A stretch of 9,701 bases of DNA from Alphaproteobacteria bacterium (GCA_009785765.1 WQVP01000008.1:1-9701), one strand, 5' to 3'. Counted from the stretch's first letter, positions 1 to 6,204 are shown. Program-made: numbers and translations. The notes: generated by a model not told the origin, from the letters alone.

Positions 1-156
1 GTCAACATTTTGACGTGCGCCAGTCCACGCAGTGTGGTTCAAGTTATCCACAGACAATACGTGTGCTTTTGGATTTGCGCTGTACATTTTAACGGTCTTG
101 CCATCAGTCATCGTGACGTCAATTTCGTGATATTTTGGATGAATGTCTTTCTTCAT
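1..156 (-). CDS. rpmE: 50S ribosomal protein bL31, C-terminus cut by window edge
   Basis: This is the first 52 codons of bL31, a protein of the large ribosomal subunit. The reading starts at an ATG whose complement is 154-156 and stays open to base 1. The N-terminus MKKDIHPKYHEIDVTMTDG is the family signature, and a HTAWTGARQ segment near residues 42-50 matches the usual HPAWTG(G/A)xQ block of alphaproteobacterial bL31. No cysteine is present where zinc-binding (C-plus) bL31 carries its first Cys, so this is the C-minus, zinc-independent form. The family is usually about 65-75 residues, so roughly 15-20 residues lie outside the window. An AAAAGGT Shine-Dalgarno sits at 163-169, a good distance from the start. 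The gene follows VirB6-like gene A on the same strand after 56 bp and has its own promoter, so it is probably a separate housekeeping unit. The call is very likely correct. Confidence 0.93.
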   Translation of the reverse strand, partial: MKKDIHPKYHEIDVTMTDGKTVKMYSANPKAHVLSVDNLNHTAWTGARQNVD

Positions 157-181
157 AGTTTTACCTTTTATTTTCCGGGCA

Positions 182-209
182 ATTATACACAGGTTTTTTC
201 GGGAATCAA
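182..209 (-). promoter_or_regulatory. Predicted sigma-70-type promoter of rpmE
   Basis: Read on the minus strand, TTGATT (204-209) and a perfect TATAAT (182-187) are separated by 16 bp. The -10 box lies about 25 bp before the rpmE start codon, leaving room for the Shine-Dalgarno at 163-169. The -35 box lies just upstream of, and nearly touching, the stop codon of gene A (213-215). This allows bL31 to be expressed independently of the secretion gene. Only consensus matching supports it. Confidence 0.65.
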
Positions 210-212
210 GCA

Positions 213-1550
213 TTATTTACTTACACTTTTATACCATTTTTTTGTATTATCCCACGCTGTGGTTGCGTTTTTCTGTGCTGCTTTGTAATAATCGTCTTTG
301 ACTTTGATGTCTTTAAACAGGCTTTGCGTTATAGCCGGAATAGACGTCATAAAGAACGCAATAAATATACCCGACATAATAATTGTTATAACAGAGCGAT
401 TGTCATTCTGTAATAAAAGACTTTCAATCAAAAAGCCGCTGTCGTTTGTTTGAAGTGCATATTTTAATGCTGGCGCACCCTCAAACGTGCCGAACATAGC
501 GGTCAAAAACATCACCGAAAATACAACAAATACACCGACCGTTGCAATGCCGACTGTGTCTTTAATCGTCTGGTCAACCACGTCTTTGATATTGCCCGCA
601 CCGTCCGGAAATATTTTCCAGCCGCTTTTCCCACCAAAAAGCCAGCCAAGTAAAAACAAAGGCATCATTATAAGATTCATAGAAAGCCTTATGATAACTT
701 CTAGGAAATAAAGCGGAATCGGAATTAATGCCATAAAGAATAAAAAGACAATAAACGCGCCAGTTATTAATAACGGAATATTTGGAAATATCGGAATAAA
801 CCATAAAAACTTATGCATATGTTGATATTCAAATGCACTGTTTAATATTGCCCATCCGGTCGTCATCCCAAGTCCCGTCATCTGATGAATTCCGCCCAAT
901 TGACATGTTAAATTATATCGCATTGTTGGTGAAAAAGCGCCCGGCGCCCGGCCAATATTATCAATGGTGTCGGATATTGCGGTTGCGACTATGCATGCTT
1001 CAAACGCATTGGCCTGTGCCGGCGTTGTATATGCGGCCGCAGTGGTTGAAATGGACAGGCCAATGTTAAATACAGGCTCTATGAAAACACTGGTTATAAT
1101 TCGTGGTAATGGCGCAAGCAAAACCGCAGATACAACGATAAGTTTTACAAGATGGGTCGTAAATTTTCCAGCAAAATTCCATGCATCGTCCGGTTTGCTC
1201 ATAGATGGGTCGGGTTTTTGAACACCCATCCATGTGGCAAGCACAGTCCACGCAACCCAAATTGCAGTAAGACCAATGGCGATTGGCACAATAACAACGC
1301 CAAGGGCGCTATAAATTCCGGGAATCATTGATGATAATTCGTTAAATACTCCGGAAAAAAGACCGCAAGTCCAACAGCTGGTGAAAAAGTGAAGCGCCCC
1401 TTCAAGATCAACCGGCGAAAGCGTCCGGTAAATTGAAAATCCGGTCACGGCAACGGTCGTTATCACCGTCCCAAGAATCAACGGAATGAATGCCGACGCC
1501 GACCAAGCGGGAATGGTTATCATGCCTAAGAATGCGAATAGTTTTTTCAT
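213..1550 (-). CDS. VirB6/TrbL-like type IV secretion inner-membrane protein A
   Basis: A 445-residue polytopic membrane protein, probably an inner-membrane channel subunit of a type IV secretion system. Residues 1-20 form a signal peptide ending ...AWSASA. Hydrophobic segments lie near 21-41, 78-109, 134-152, 247-306 (several closely packed passes), 332-354 and 386-406. A CWTC motif at 59-62 is matched by CWGC in gene C (residues 19-22), and a PRIITSVFIEPVFNIGLS block at 149-166 has a close counterpart in gene C (PRMITSITIEPVANIVL). The C-terminus is hydrophilic and Lys-rich (413-445), the expected cytoplasmic tail of this family. The length is similar to the other four paralogues here and much shorter than the large Rickettsia VirB6 proteins. 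It is divergent from the rest of the cluster. The start has a short GGAT motif 7-10 bp upstream. Identification rests on topology, paralogy and context; a TrbL name would be equally defensible. Confidence 0.75.
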   Translation of the reverse strand: MKKLFAFLGMITIPAWSASAFIPLILGTVITTVAVTGFSIYRTLSPVDLEGALHFFTSCWTCGLFSGVFNELSSMIPGIYSALGVVIVPIAIGLTAIWVAWTVLATWMGVQKPDPSMSKPDDAWNFAGKFTTHLVKLIVVSAVLLAPLPRIITSVFIEPVFNIGLSISTTAAAYTTPAQANAFEACIVATAISDTIDNIGRAPGAFSPTMRYNLTCQLGGIHQMTGLGMTTGWAILNSAFEYQHMHKFLWFIPIFPNIPLLITGAFIVFLFFMALIPIPLYFLEVIIRLSMNLIMMPLFLLGWLFGGKSGWKIFPDGAGNIKDVVDQTIKDTVGIATVGVFVVFSVMFLTAMFGTFEGAPALKYALQTNDSGFLIESLLLQNDNRSVITIIMSGIFIAFFMTSIPAITQSLFKDIKVKDDYYKAAQKNATTAWDNTKKWYKSVSK

Positions 1551-1560
1551 GTTTTATCCA

Positions 1561-1569
1561 ATTATATCA
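1561..1569 (-). promoter_or_regulatory. Extended -10 promoter of VirB6-like gene A
   Basis: On the minus strand the sequence reads TGATATAAT, a TGn-extended -10 box with a perfect TATAAT at 1561-1566. No convincing -35 box is seen at the usual distance, which fits an extended -10 promoter. The predicted transcript start would lie only about 4-5 bases before the ATG at 1550, so the message could be nearly leaderless. Confidence 0.55.
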
Positions 1570-1589
1570 TAATTTCCGTGCCCGTTTTA

Positions 1590-1598
1590 TGATATAAT
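1590..1598 (+). promoter_or_regulatory. Extended -10 promoter of VirB6-like operon B-E
   Basis: TGATATAAT at 1590-1598, mirror image of the box driving gene A and identical to the one upstream of mraY. A second TATAAT at 1603-1608 touches the ATG at 1609. If 1593-1598 is the -10, transcription would start near 1605 and the leader would be about 4 bases long. No Shine-Dalgarno lies before the ATG, which is consistent with near-leaderless initiation. Confidence 0.55.
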
Positions 1599-1608
1599 TA
1601 TTTATAAT

Positions 1609-2946
1609 ATGAAACGGGTAATATATCTTTGCTCTTTGCTCTTTGCTCTTTGCTCTTTGCCGCTTGCGGCAAGTGCGTCTTTTGGTATTGTTGACCATCT
1701 GTCTCTTGCGCCATTTATCCCAATGGTCATAGATACTTTTGTATCGGTTGCTATGGCGTCATATAAATTTTTCGTGGCGGACGGGTTTGGAATTATTTAT
1801 GTTTTGATTTGGGGTTGGCTGGTTATAACAATCGGCCTTACCTTGTTTAAACTTTATATCCCTGGGAAATGGGCGGAATTAATCGGGTTAAAATCGGACG
1901 AGCGTTTAATCAAAGGCGAACTTGAACCAATAAAATTCACCGAAGAATTATTAAAGCCAGTCGTTCGTGCAATCATTGCGGTTGTTGTACTTTTGCAAAT
2001 ACAGCCTTATTTCATAACACGTTATATAGTAAATCCGTTTCTGGAATTTGGTGAAATATATACAATGCATATTCGTGATGATATAATCCAAAGGCATGCG
2101 GGCCGGTTTGGTTCGCCACAATTTGATTTCGCTGCGCAATGTGCACACATTTCGGAAAACCAATTTATGACGATGGAGTCGTGCCGGTTCTTAACCACGC
2201 CTGTTGCATACATAACCCATGCAAATAATTTTGTTATAACACGTGGAATGGATTTCTTTTTGCGTGGCCTCTCTGGTCTTATTCGCATAGTGCCTGCGAT
2301 ACGAGGCGACGCATTTATGGATTTAATAACCGGTATTATTTTGGTTATAACTTTTGTGTCTTCTAATTTCTTTATGGCTTTGTTGGTTATACAGGGAATC
2401 TTTACACTTGGGTGGGCATTAATCATGTATCCATTCAAAGTATTAATGTACGTGGGAAAACCAAAAAATCCAGAGGCCTGGATAGATCCGTGGGATGTGT
2501 TCAGCGACATAGTTGATGCACTTCGTGGTTTGGTTATAACGATAATTGCAGCTATGTTTATTATGGCGGTTAATATCGCAATTGTTGCCGCACTATTTAA
2601 TTGGAATTCTGGAATATTCATGGACGCCGCAGGCGGCACAGCGGTAAGTAATGTATCGGGCCTTGCACCAGAGAGTGCAATCGGATTTGGTATGCATTCG
2701 GTTACATGGCTTTCTGCGATATTGACTTTTTATTTAATGCTGCGGATTTTTCAATTAACACGTGAACAATTGGAAAAATACACCAAAAACCCAGATGCGC
2801 TTTATAAACAGGCAACCGGCGATTTCCATGCCGCTCGGAGAAACGTATTTGGTAAAAAAGGATGGATGAACACCGGCGCAAAAAGTATTGAAAACACCAA
2901 CAGCGCTATAAAATGGGTGCGTGGTAAATTTTGGCGCAAGAAATAA
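1609..2946 (+). CDS. VirB6/TrbL-like type IV secretion inner-membrane protein B
   Basis: A 445-residue polytopic membrane protein, first gene of the rightward cluster. Residues 1-23 form a signal peptide (MKRV then a Leu/Ala/Cys core, ending ASA); its core is encoded by the 7-bp tandem repeat at 1627-1660. Hydrophobic segments lie near 34-54, 61-84, 118-134, 235-281 (several passes), 305-331 and 362-382. A PYFITRYIVNPFLEFGEI block at 133-150 corresponds in position to the PRxITSxxIEPVxNI block of A and C. There is no CxxC motif after the signal peptide; Cys178 and Cys192 lie in the predicted extracytoplasmic loop. The C-terminal 60 residues are basic and probably cytoplasmic. The start codon has no Shine-Dalgarno. 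Its stop TAA is the first base pair of the inverted repeat bordering the four-helix-bundle cassette. Family assignment is from paralogy and topology; sequence divergence from A, C, D and E is high. Confidence 0.72.
   Translation: MKRVIYLCSLLFALCSLPLAASASFGIVDHLSLAPFIPMVIDTFVSVAMASYKFFVADGFGIIYVLIWGWLVITIGLTLFKLYIPGKWAELIGLKSDERLIKGELEPIKFTEELLKPVVRAIIAVVVLLQIQPYFITRYIVNPFLEFGEIYTMHIRDDIIQRHAGRFGSPQFDFAAQCAHISENQFMTMESCRFLTTPVAYITHANNFVITRGMDFFLRGLSGLIRIVPAIRGDAFMDLITGIILVITFVSSNFFMALLVIQGIFTLGWALIMYPFKVLMYVGKPKNPEAWIDPWDVFSDIVDALRGLVITIIAAMFIMAVNIAIVAALFNWNSGIFMDAAGGTAVSNVSGLAPESAIGFGMHSVTWLSAILTFYLMLRIFQLTREQLEKYTKNPDALYKQATGDFHAARRNVFGKKGWMNTGAKSIENTNSAIKWVRGKFWRKK
1627..1660 (+). repeat. 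CTTTGCT heptanucleotide tandem repeat inside signal peptide of B
   Basis: Four perfect CTTTGCT units (1627-1654) are followed by six bases of a fifth. Because 7 is coprime with 3, three units encode the heptapeptide LCSLLFA in any frame, giving a hydrophobic signal-peptide core. Gain or loss of one unit would shift the downstream frame of gene B. Perfect units of this length are typical substrates for slipped-strand mispairing. Confidence 0.95.
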
Positions 2947-2977
2947 GTCTATAGTCCATAGACCATAGTCTATAGTC
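2946..2977 (+). repeat. Left 32-bp terminal inverted repeat of four-helix-bundle cassette
   Basis: Period-7 sequence with units AGTCTAT, AGTCCAT, AGACCAT and AGTCTAT plus four bases. Its reverse complement matches 3345-3376 at 29 of 32 positions. It begins on the last base of the stop codon of gene B and ends 14 bp before the ATG of the small gene. It is partly self-complementary, so local hairpins compete with long-range pairing. Confidence 0.85.
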
Positions 2978-2980
2978 AAA

Positions 2981-2986
2981 AAGGAG
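2981..2986 (+). promoter_or_regulatory. Strong Shine-Dalgarno of the four-helix-bundle gene
   Basis: AAGGAG ends 5 bases before the ATG at 2992. It is the clearest ribosome binding site in the rightward cluster; genes B, C, D and E lack an obvious one. This fits a self-contained cassette that carries its own translation signal. Confidence 0.8.
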
Positions 2987-2991
2987 ATGAG

Positions 2992-3342
2992 ATGAATAAT
3001 GTGAAAAATCTTAATGTTTATAAAAGAGCGCATTTGTTAGCATTGGAGATTTATAAAGCTACAAGCAAATTTCCACGTGAAGAAATATATGCGCTTGCTT
3101 CTCAGATGCGGCGTTCTGCGTACTCAATCAATTCTAATTTGTCAGAAGGTGGAGCAATAGATTCAAATAAAGAGTACAAACATTTTATAGGTATCGCAAA
3201 AGGGTCTGCGGCTGAATTAGAGTATCAGGTATTGTTATCAAAAGACATTGGCTATATTGATGGCGATATGGCAGATAAAATAATTAATGAAATACAACAA
3301 ATAATAAATATGTTGGTGGGGCTACAAAAGTCTATAGTTTAA
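2992..3342 (+). CDS. Four-helix-bundle protein (23S rRNA intervening-sequence / S23 family)
   Basis: A 116-residue cytoplasmic protein of the PF05635/TIGR02436 type, known from ORFs in 23S rRNA intervening sequences and related to the Avd accessory protein of diversity-generating retroelements. The hallmarks are all visible in order: NLNVYKRAHLLALEIYKAT (helix 1, residues about 6-24), FPREEIYALASQMRRSAYSI (27-46), SNLSEGGA (48-55), KEYKHFIGIAKGSAAELEYQ (60-79) and the LSKDIGYI segment (82-89) before a last amphipathic helix. The length is normal and the frame intact. The last codons (AAAAGTCTATAGTTTAA) contain a further copy of the flanking heptamer. Its molecular function is not established; nucleic-acid binding has been proposed for the family. 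Lying inside a secretion operon between two virB6-like genes and flanked by inverted repeats, it looks like a passenger rather than a secretion component. There is no retroelement reverse transcriptase in the window to support an Avd role. Confidence 0.9.
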   Translation: MNNVKNLNVYKRAHLLALEIYKATSKFPREEIYALASQMRRSAYSINSNLSEGGAIDSNKEYKHFIGIAKGSAAELEYQVLLSKDIGYIDGDMADKIINEIQQIINMLVGLQKSIV

Positions 3343-3344
3343 AA

Positions 3345-3376
3345 GACTATAGGCTATAGACTATGGACTATAGACT
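3345..3376 (+). repeat. Right 32-bp terminal inverted repeat of four-helix-bundle cassette
   Basis: Period-7 sequence with units GACTATA, GGCTATA, GACTATG and GACTATA plus four bases; reverse complement of 2946-2977 with three mismatches. A shorter copy in the left-arm orientation (AGTCTATAGTTT, 3329-3340) overlaps the end of the small gene and can pair locally with 3354-3362. The upstream candidate ATG of gene C (3363) lies inside this repeat. Confidence 0.85.
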
Positions 3377-4628
3377 AATGATATGGCTTGAACCTTTTGC
3401 AGAAAGAGCGACCCAATGTTGGGGCTGTGTCATCTTTGACAATCTGTTCAACGTGGTAAGCATCGCAGGCGCCGCAATGTATACATACGTTGCGTGGATT
3501 GCAATTGTTCTTTTGGCCGGGTTTATTGCGTTTTATACAGCGCACAGCGTATGGCAAAATATGTATGGCGATAAACCAGATCCCACATATGAAAAATTCC
3601 GGGGCGTTTTAATTAATGCAACTGTTGTTCTTGCGCTGCTTGCGACTGGTACATTTTTTCCGCGCATGATTACAAGTATTACCATAGAGCCCGTGGCAAA
3701 CATCGTACTGGCATATTCGCATGCAATGTTAAATACCACACAGGCGGCGGTAGAGATGCGGGTGCCTTATTTGGAAGATGCAATACAGCTTTCTCCGGAT
3801 GGATTTTTTCGCCCAGAATTACGTGATACCATAGTCGGCCTTATGCAGGCATCAACAATGCAATTCCAAAATATGATAATTATGGGTCTTTATATCATGG
3901 ACAGTGCGTTTTCGTGGCAACATATAGGAAGTATCGGCGCCATAGTCCGGCATATACTTGTGTTTTTTGTAGGGGTTGCCTTGGTCTGGCAATTCTTTAA
4001 ATTATTTGTAAGGTTTTGTTTTTACTTTGTGGATGTTATTATCAATATGGCTATGTTTGCGTTTTTCTTTCCGTTGGGCCTTGCGTTTTTTATAACACAG
4101 AATTCAGATTCTGCGGATTGGGTTAAAAAAATCGGGGCATCGTTTTTACCGGGTATGATTAAGCGACTTGTTAATTCCATTATAACTCTGGCGGTCGTTA
4201 TCATAACATACATAATGATGATGGTATTAATCGCAAGATTCTTTGCGGCGTCTGGCGTGGACACTGCGGCTCTTGCGCATGCGATTATGTCGGGCGATAT
4301 ATACAGAGATGATATCAGCGCAGAAAATGCTGCGGTTATGGGGCTTGCCGGTATGGTGGTTCTTATCTATATTGTAAATTATTTTGAACAACAAATTCCA
4401 AGAGTTTCAGAATCAATAATAAGCACATTTGGATTTGACGCCAAAGACATGGATAACAAGATTGGCAAAGAAGTCGGCGACAGCGCATGGGCGCTTGGCG
4501 CAAGTATGATAAAATCCACAACTGGCATGGTTAAAACAGTATCAGATAATATCACCGGCAAAGACGCAAAGAAGGAAGATAAGAAAGAAGATAAGAAAGA
4601 AGAAGGAAAAGAGGAAAAAGAAAAGTAA
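3363..4628 (+). CDS. VirB6/TrbL-like type IV secretion inner-membrane protein C
   Basis: A polytopic membrane protein of 421 residues from the ATG at 3363, or 416 from the ATG at 3378. The first five residues (MDYRL) are encoded by the right cassette repeat, so 3378 is the likelier native start; neither start has a Shine-Dalgarno. It resembles A most: CWGC at 19-22 (CWTC in A), GDKPDPTYEKFRG at 69-81 (VQKPDPSMSK in A) and PRMITSITIEPVANIVLAYS at 100-119. Hydrophobic segments lie near 30-60, 83-99, 165-183, 194-245 (several), 268-292 and 324-341. Unlike A, B and E it has no signal peptide, beginning only about 18 residues before the CWGC motif whereas A has 58. The C-terminus is a highly charged Lys/Glu/Asp tail (401-421) encoded by a nearly pure purine tract. 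It is probably an inner-membrane channel subunit of the secretion system; N-terminal loss through the cassette is possible but unproven. Confidence 0.72.
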   Translation: MDYRLMIWLEPFAERATQCWGCVIFDNLFNVVSIAGAAMYTYVAWIAIVLLAGFIAFYTAHSVWQNMYGDKPDPTYEKFRGVLINATVVLALLATGTFFPRMITSITIEPVANIVLAYSHAMLNTTQAAVEMRVPYLEDAIQLSPDGFFRPELRDTIVGLMQASTMQFQNMIIMGLYIMDSAFSWQHIGSIGAIVRHILVFFVGVALVWQFFKLFVRFCFYFVDVIINMAMFAFFFPLGLAFFITQNSDSADWVKKIGASFLPGMIKRLVNSIITLAVVIITYIMMMVLIARFFAASGVDTAALAHAIMSGDIYRDDISAENAAVMGLAGMVVLIYIVNYFEQQIPRVSESIISTFGFDAKDMDNKIGKEVGDSAWALGASMIKSTTGMVKTVSDNITGKDAKKEDKKEDKKEEGKEEKEK

Positions 4629-4660
4629 ACAATAACCAGTTGGACCGTGCCAAATGGATG

Positions 4661-4686
4661 TACTGATTACTGATTACTGATTACTG
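4661..4686 (+). repeat. ACTGATT heptanucleotide tandem repeat upstream of gene D
   Basis: Three perfect ACTGATT units (4662-4682) and a partial fourth (ACTG) end two bases before the ATG at 4689. They fill the place where a Shine-Dalgarno would be expected, and none is seen. A change in copy number would move upstream sequences relative to the start in 7-bp steps without changing the protein. Confidence 0.93.
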
Positions 4687-4688
4687 CA

Positions 4689-6173
4689 ATGTTTAAAATA
4701 AAATTCATTTTCACCGTTTTAAAAGCGCTTCTTTGGATGACAGTGATTGGTGTTGGTGTTTTATATATGTCGCGAAGCATCGGCGGTGATGCCATGGTTT
4801 ATATGTCTTTGGATTCATTCTTGCGTGCGGTCGGTGCATGCGACCAATATGGTGTGTGTGATTTAACATCTGCGAATGGATGTTTCCTTTGTCCTTTTAT
4901 AGAAGAGCTTTTCTATCTTATCGGCACAGCCGCATATATGTTTTGGGATGCGTTAATTGGTAATATCTGGATACTTTTGTCTTTGGGTTTTGCGATATAT
5001 TTATTTCAACATACATACAGTCGCATAAAACAATATAACGAAGCGGCCGCAAAATTAACAGACAATGAAAAAAAGTTAAATTTCAGCGAATGGTTTAACG
5101 ATGTATGGAAGCAAGCGGTTCGTGTACTAATCGTTGGTGCATTGCTGGGCGCAATTGGATTTGGGGGCGCGGCCACTGTACGCCTTGTTGCGGATATAAC
5201 AATCACGCCCGTTATGTACATAGGCACCAGTATCGCAATCGCTGCATCCGGTATGGATCCGGCGCTTTGTGGCACAGGCACATTTGCATATGACGCAATT
5301 TTGGGCCCAGCATTACAGCCATTTTTGTGCGTGGTTGGATATTTAAACACAGTTGTTTTGGCGGGTGCAGCCGGTGGATTTTCATTAATGAATTATGCCT
5401 GGGCCGGCCTGGGCGGCGGTCTTTGGACATGGATTGCGGGTCTTACCATTGTTATAATATTCTTGTTCATTGGCTTTAATCTGTTCTTTAAAATATTGTC
5501 AGTTATATTTCAATTGGTGTTTTTAATTATATTCCTTCCGCTTATCATTGCTGCATGGGCATATCAAAATAAATGGAAACTTCTTGACGGGGCGTTTACA
5601 AATGCGCTTACTATGCTTGCACGATGTGCTATGCGGATTATTGCCATAACTTTGCAGATTTTAATATTTTATGCGATGGTATCATTCGCAGCACAGCAAT
5701 ATTTCCCAACTATGTTGCCGGCGGGAATTCTGGATTCTCATATAGAGCACACAGATGCACGCACGGTATCTGTTATCGGAGTATTCCAAAGATGTGAAAT
5801 TGCCGGTACGTTAAATCACACTCAACCAATGGATAGACAATTATTCCGTGAATGTTTTAATTTTGAAAGAATTGCCGTAGAGCGGGCACACCCAGGCGCA
5901 TTTGATTTTCTTCGCAATGGATTTGACTTTATATTAATGATGTTGCTTTTGTCTTTTGTGTGGCACTATGCGATTAAAAAGAAAGTGGATGAATTATTCT
6001 CTGAGACAAAAATCGGAAACGACGATATATTCAGCAGCGATACAAACGTCAAAGACCAAGGCACAGGGTATGAATACGGAAAACATATCCGTGAATTTAC
6101 GGCGCAAGTATGGAGGGGCCCCGCCGCAATGATTGGCAGAATTGAAAAACAGTTTACAAAGAAAGATAAATAG
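4689..6173 (+). CDS. VirB6/TrbL-like type IV secretion inner-membrane protein D
   Basis: The largest of the five paralogues, 494 residues. A hydrophobic N-terminal segment (7-27) acts as a signal anchor or signal peptide with no clear cleavage site. A periplasmic-type stretch follows with four cysteines (C51, C57, C65, C68), and CFLCPFIEELF at 65-75 corresponds to the CWTCGLF/CWGCVIF region of A and C. Further hydrophobic segments lie near 72-105, 144-164, 213-239, 246-291 (several passes), 312-337 and 411-430. The block ADITITPVMYIGTSIAIA (168-185) parallels the conserved IEPVxNI segment of A and C. A hydrophilic C-terminal tail (about 430-494) is probably cytoplasmic. It is the third VirB6-like gene in the rightward run and is separated from C by 60 bp that carry the ACTGATT repeat. 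There is no Shine-Dalgarno; the start is the only in-frame ATG before the first membrane segment. Role inferred from paralogy. Confidence 0.72.
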   Translation: MFKIKFIFTVLKALLWMTVIGVGVLYMSRSIGGDAMVYMSLDSFLRAVGACDQYGVCDLTSANGCFLCPFIEELFYLIGTAAYMFWDALIGNIWILLSLGFAIYLFQHTYSRIKQYNEAAAKLTDNEKKLNFSEWFNDVWKQAVRVLIVGALLGAIGFGGAATVRLVADITITPVMYIGTSIAIAASGMDPALCGTGTFAYDAILGPALQPFLCVVGYLNTVVLAGAAGGFSLMNYAWAGLGGGLWTWIAGLTIVIIFLFIGFNLFFKILSVIFQLVFLIIFLPLIIAAWAYQNKWKLLDGAFTNALTMLARCAMRIIAITLQILIFYAMVSFAAQQYFPTMLPAGILDSHIEHTDARTVSVIGVFQRCEIAGTLNHTQPMDRQLFRECFNFERIAVERAHPGAFDFLRNGFDFILMMLLLSFVWHYAIKKKVDELFSETKIGNDDIFSSDTNVKDQGTGYEYGKHIREFTAQVWRGPAAMIGRIEKQFTKKDK

Positions 6174-6204
6174 TGAAAGAGTGAAAAAGTGAAAAAGTTA
6201 AAGA
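6173..6204 (+). repeat. GTGAAAAA octanucleotide tandem repeat spanning start of gene E
   Basis: Four 8-bp units: GTGAAAGA, GTGAAAAA, GTGAAAAA and GTTAAAGA. They begin on the last base of the TAG stop of gene D and cover the probable GTG start of gene E (6189). Each of the first three units offers a GTG in a different frame, but the first two run into TGA within four codons. Only the third stays open, because the fourth unit reads GTTAAAGA instead of GTGAAAGA. The unit is nearly the reverse complement of the TCACTTAT repeat downstream. Confidence 0.88.

Larger units (their letters stand above)
1560..1599. repeat. Perfect 13-bp inverted repeat in divergent promoter region
   Basis: The arms at 1560-1572 (AATTATATCATAA) and 1587-1599 (TTATGATATAATT) are exact reverse complements, separated by 14 bp. 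The axis of symmetry, 1579.5, is also exactly the midpoint between the two divergent start codons (1550 and 1609). Each arm carries one extended -10 element, so the palindrome may simply be two copies of the same promoter box in mirror image, or it may be a shared operator for a dimeric regulator. Confidence 0.8.
2946..3376 (+). mobile_element. Possible 431-bp IVS-like cassette bounded by inverted repeats
   Basis: Two 32-bp inverted repeats (2946-2977 and 3345-3376, 29/32 matching) enclose a complete four-helix-bundle gene with a strong ribosome binding site. The unit falls exactly between the stop of gene B and the start of gene C. Its size and plan, a PF05635-type ORF within complementary ends, resemble the intervening sequences known from 23S rRNA genes of spirochaetes and some Proteobacteria, where RNase III excises the stem. 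No transposase is present and no target-site duplication could be identified, so mobility is inference. The repeats also belong to a wider class of 7-bp repeats at other boundaries of this window. Confidence 0.4.

Noticed and set aside
2079..2087. TGATATAAT inside gene B as an internal promoter
   Set aside because: It is a chance match within codons for an Asp-Asp-Ile-Ile stretch, 100s of bases from any start codon on that strand and without a -35 box.
2022..2639. 205-codon open frame on the minus strand opposite gene B
   Set aside because: Ile- and Ala-rich translation typical of an antisense reading of a membrane-protein gene; no promoter or Shine-Dalgarno.
2992..3342. Four-helix-bundle gene as the Avd protein of a diversity-generating retroelement
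   Set aside because: No reverse transcriptase, template repeat or variable repeat is visible in the window.
2946..3377. Repeats around the four-helix-bundle gene as a CRISPR array
   Set aside because: The units are 7 bp, contiguous and degenerate with no unique spacers, and no cas genes are present.
4593..4625. 33-base pure purine run at the end of gene C as a triplex or slippage element
   Set aside because: It encodes the Lys/Glu-rich charged tail and is adequately explained by that composition.
4637..4659. Imperfect inverted repeat after gene C as a terminator
   Set aside because: Only about six of eight positions pair, the loop is small and no T-run follows.
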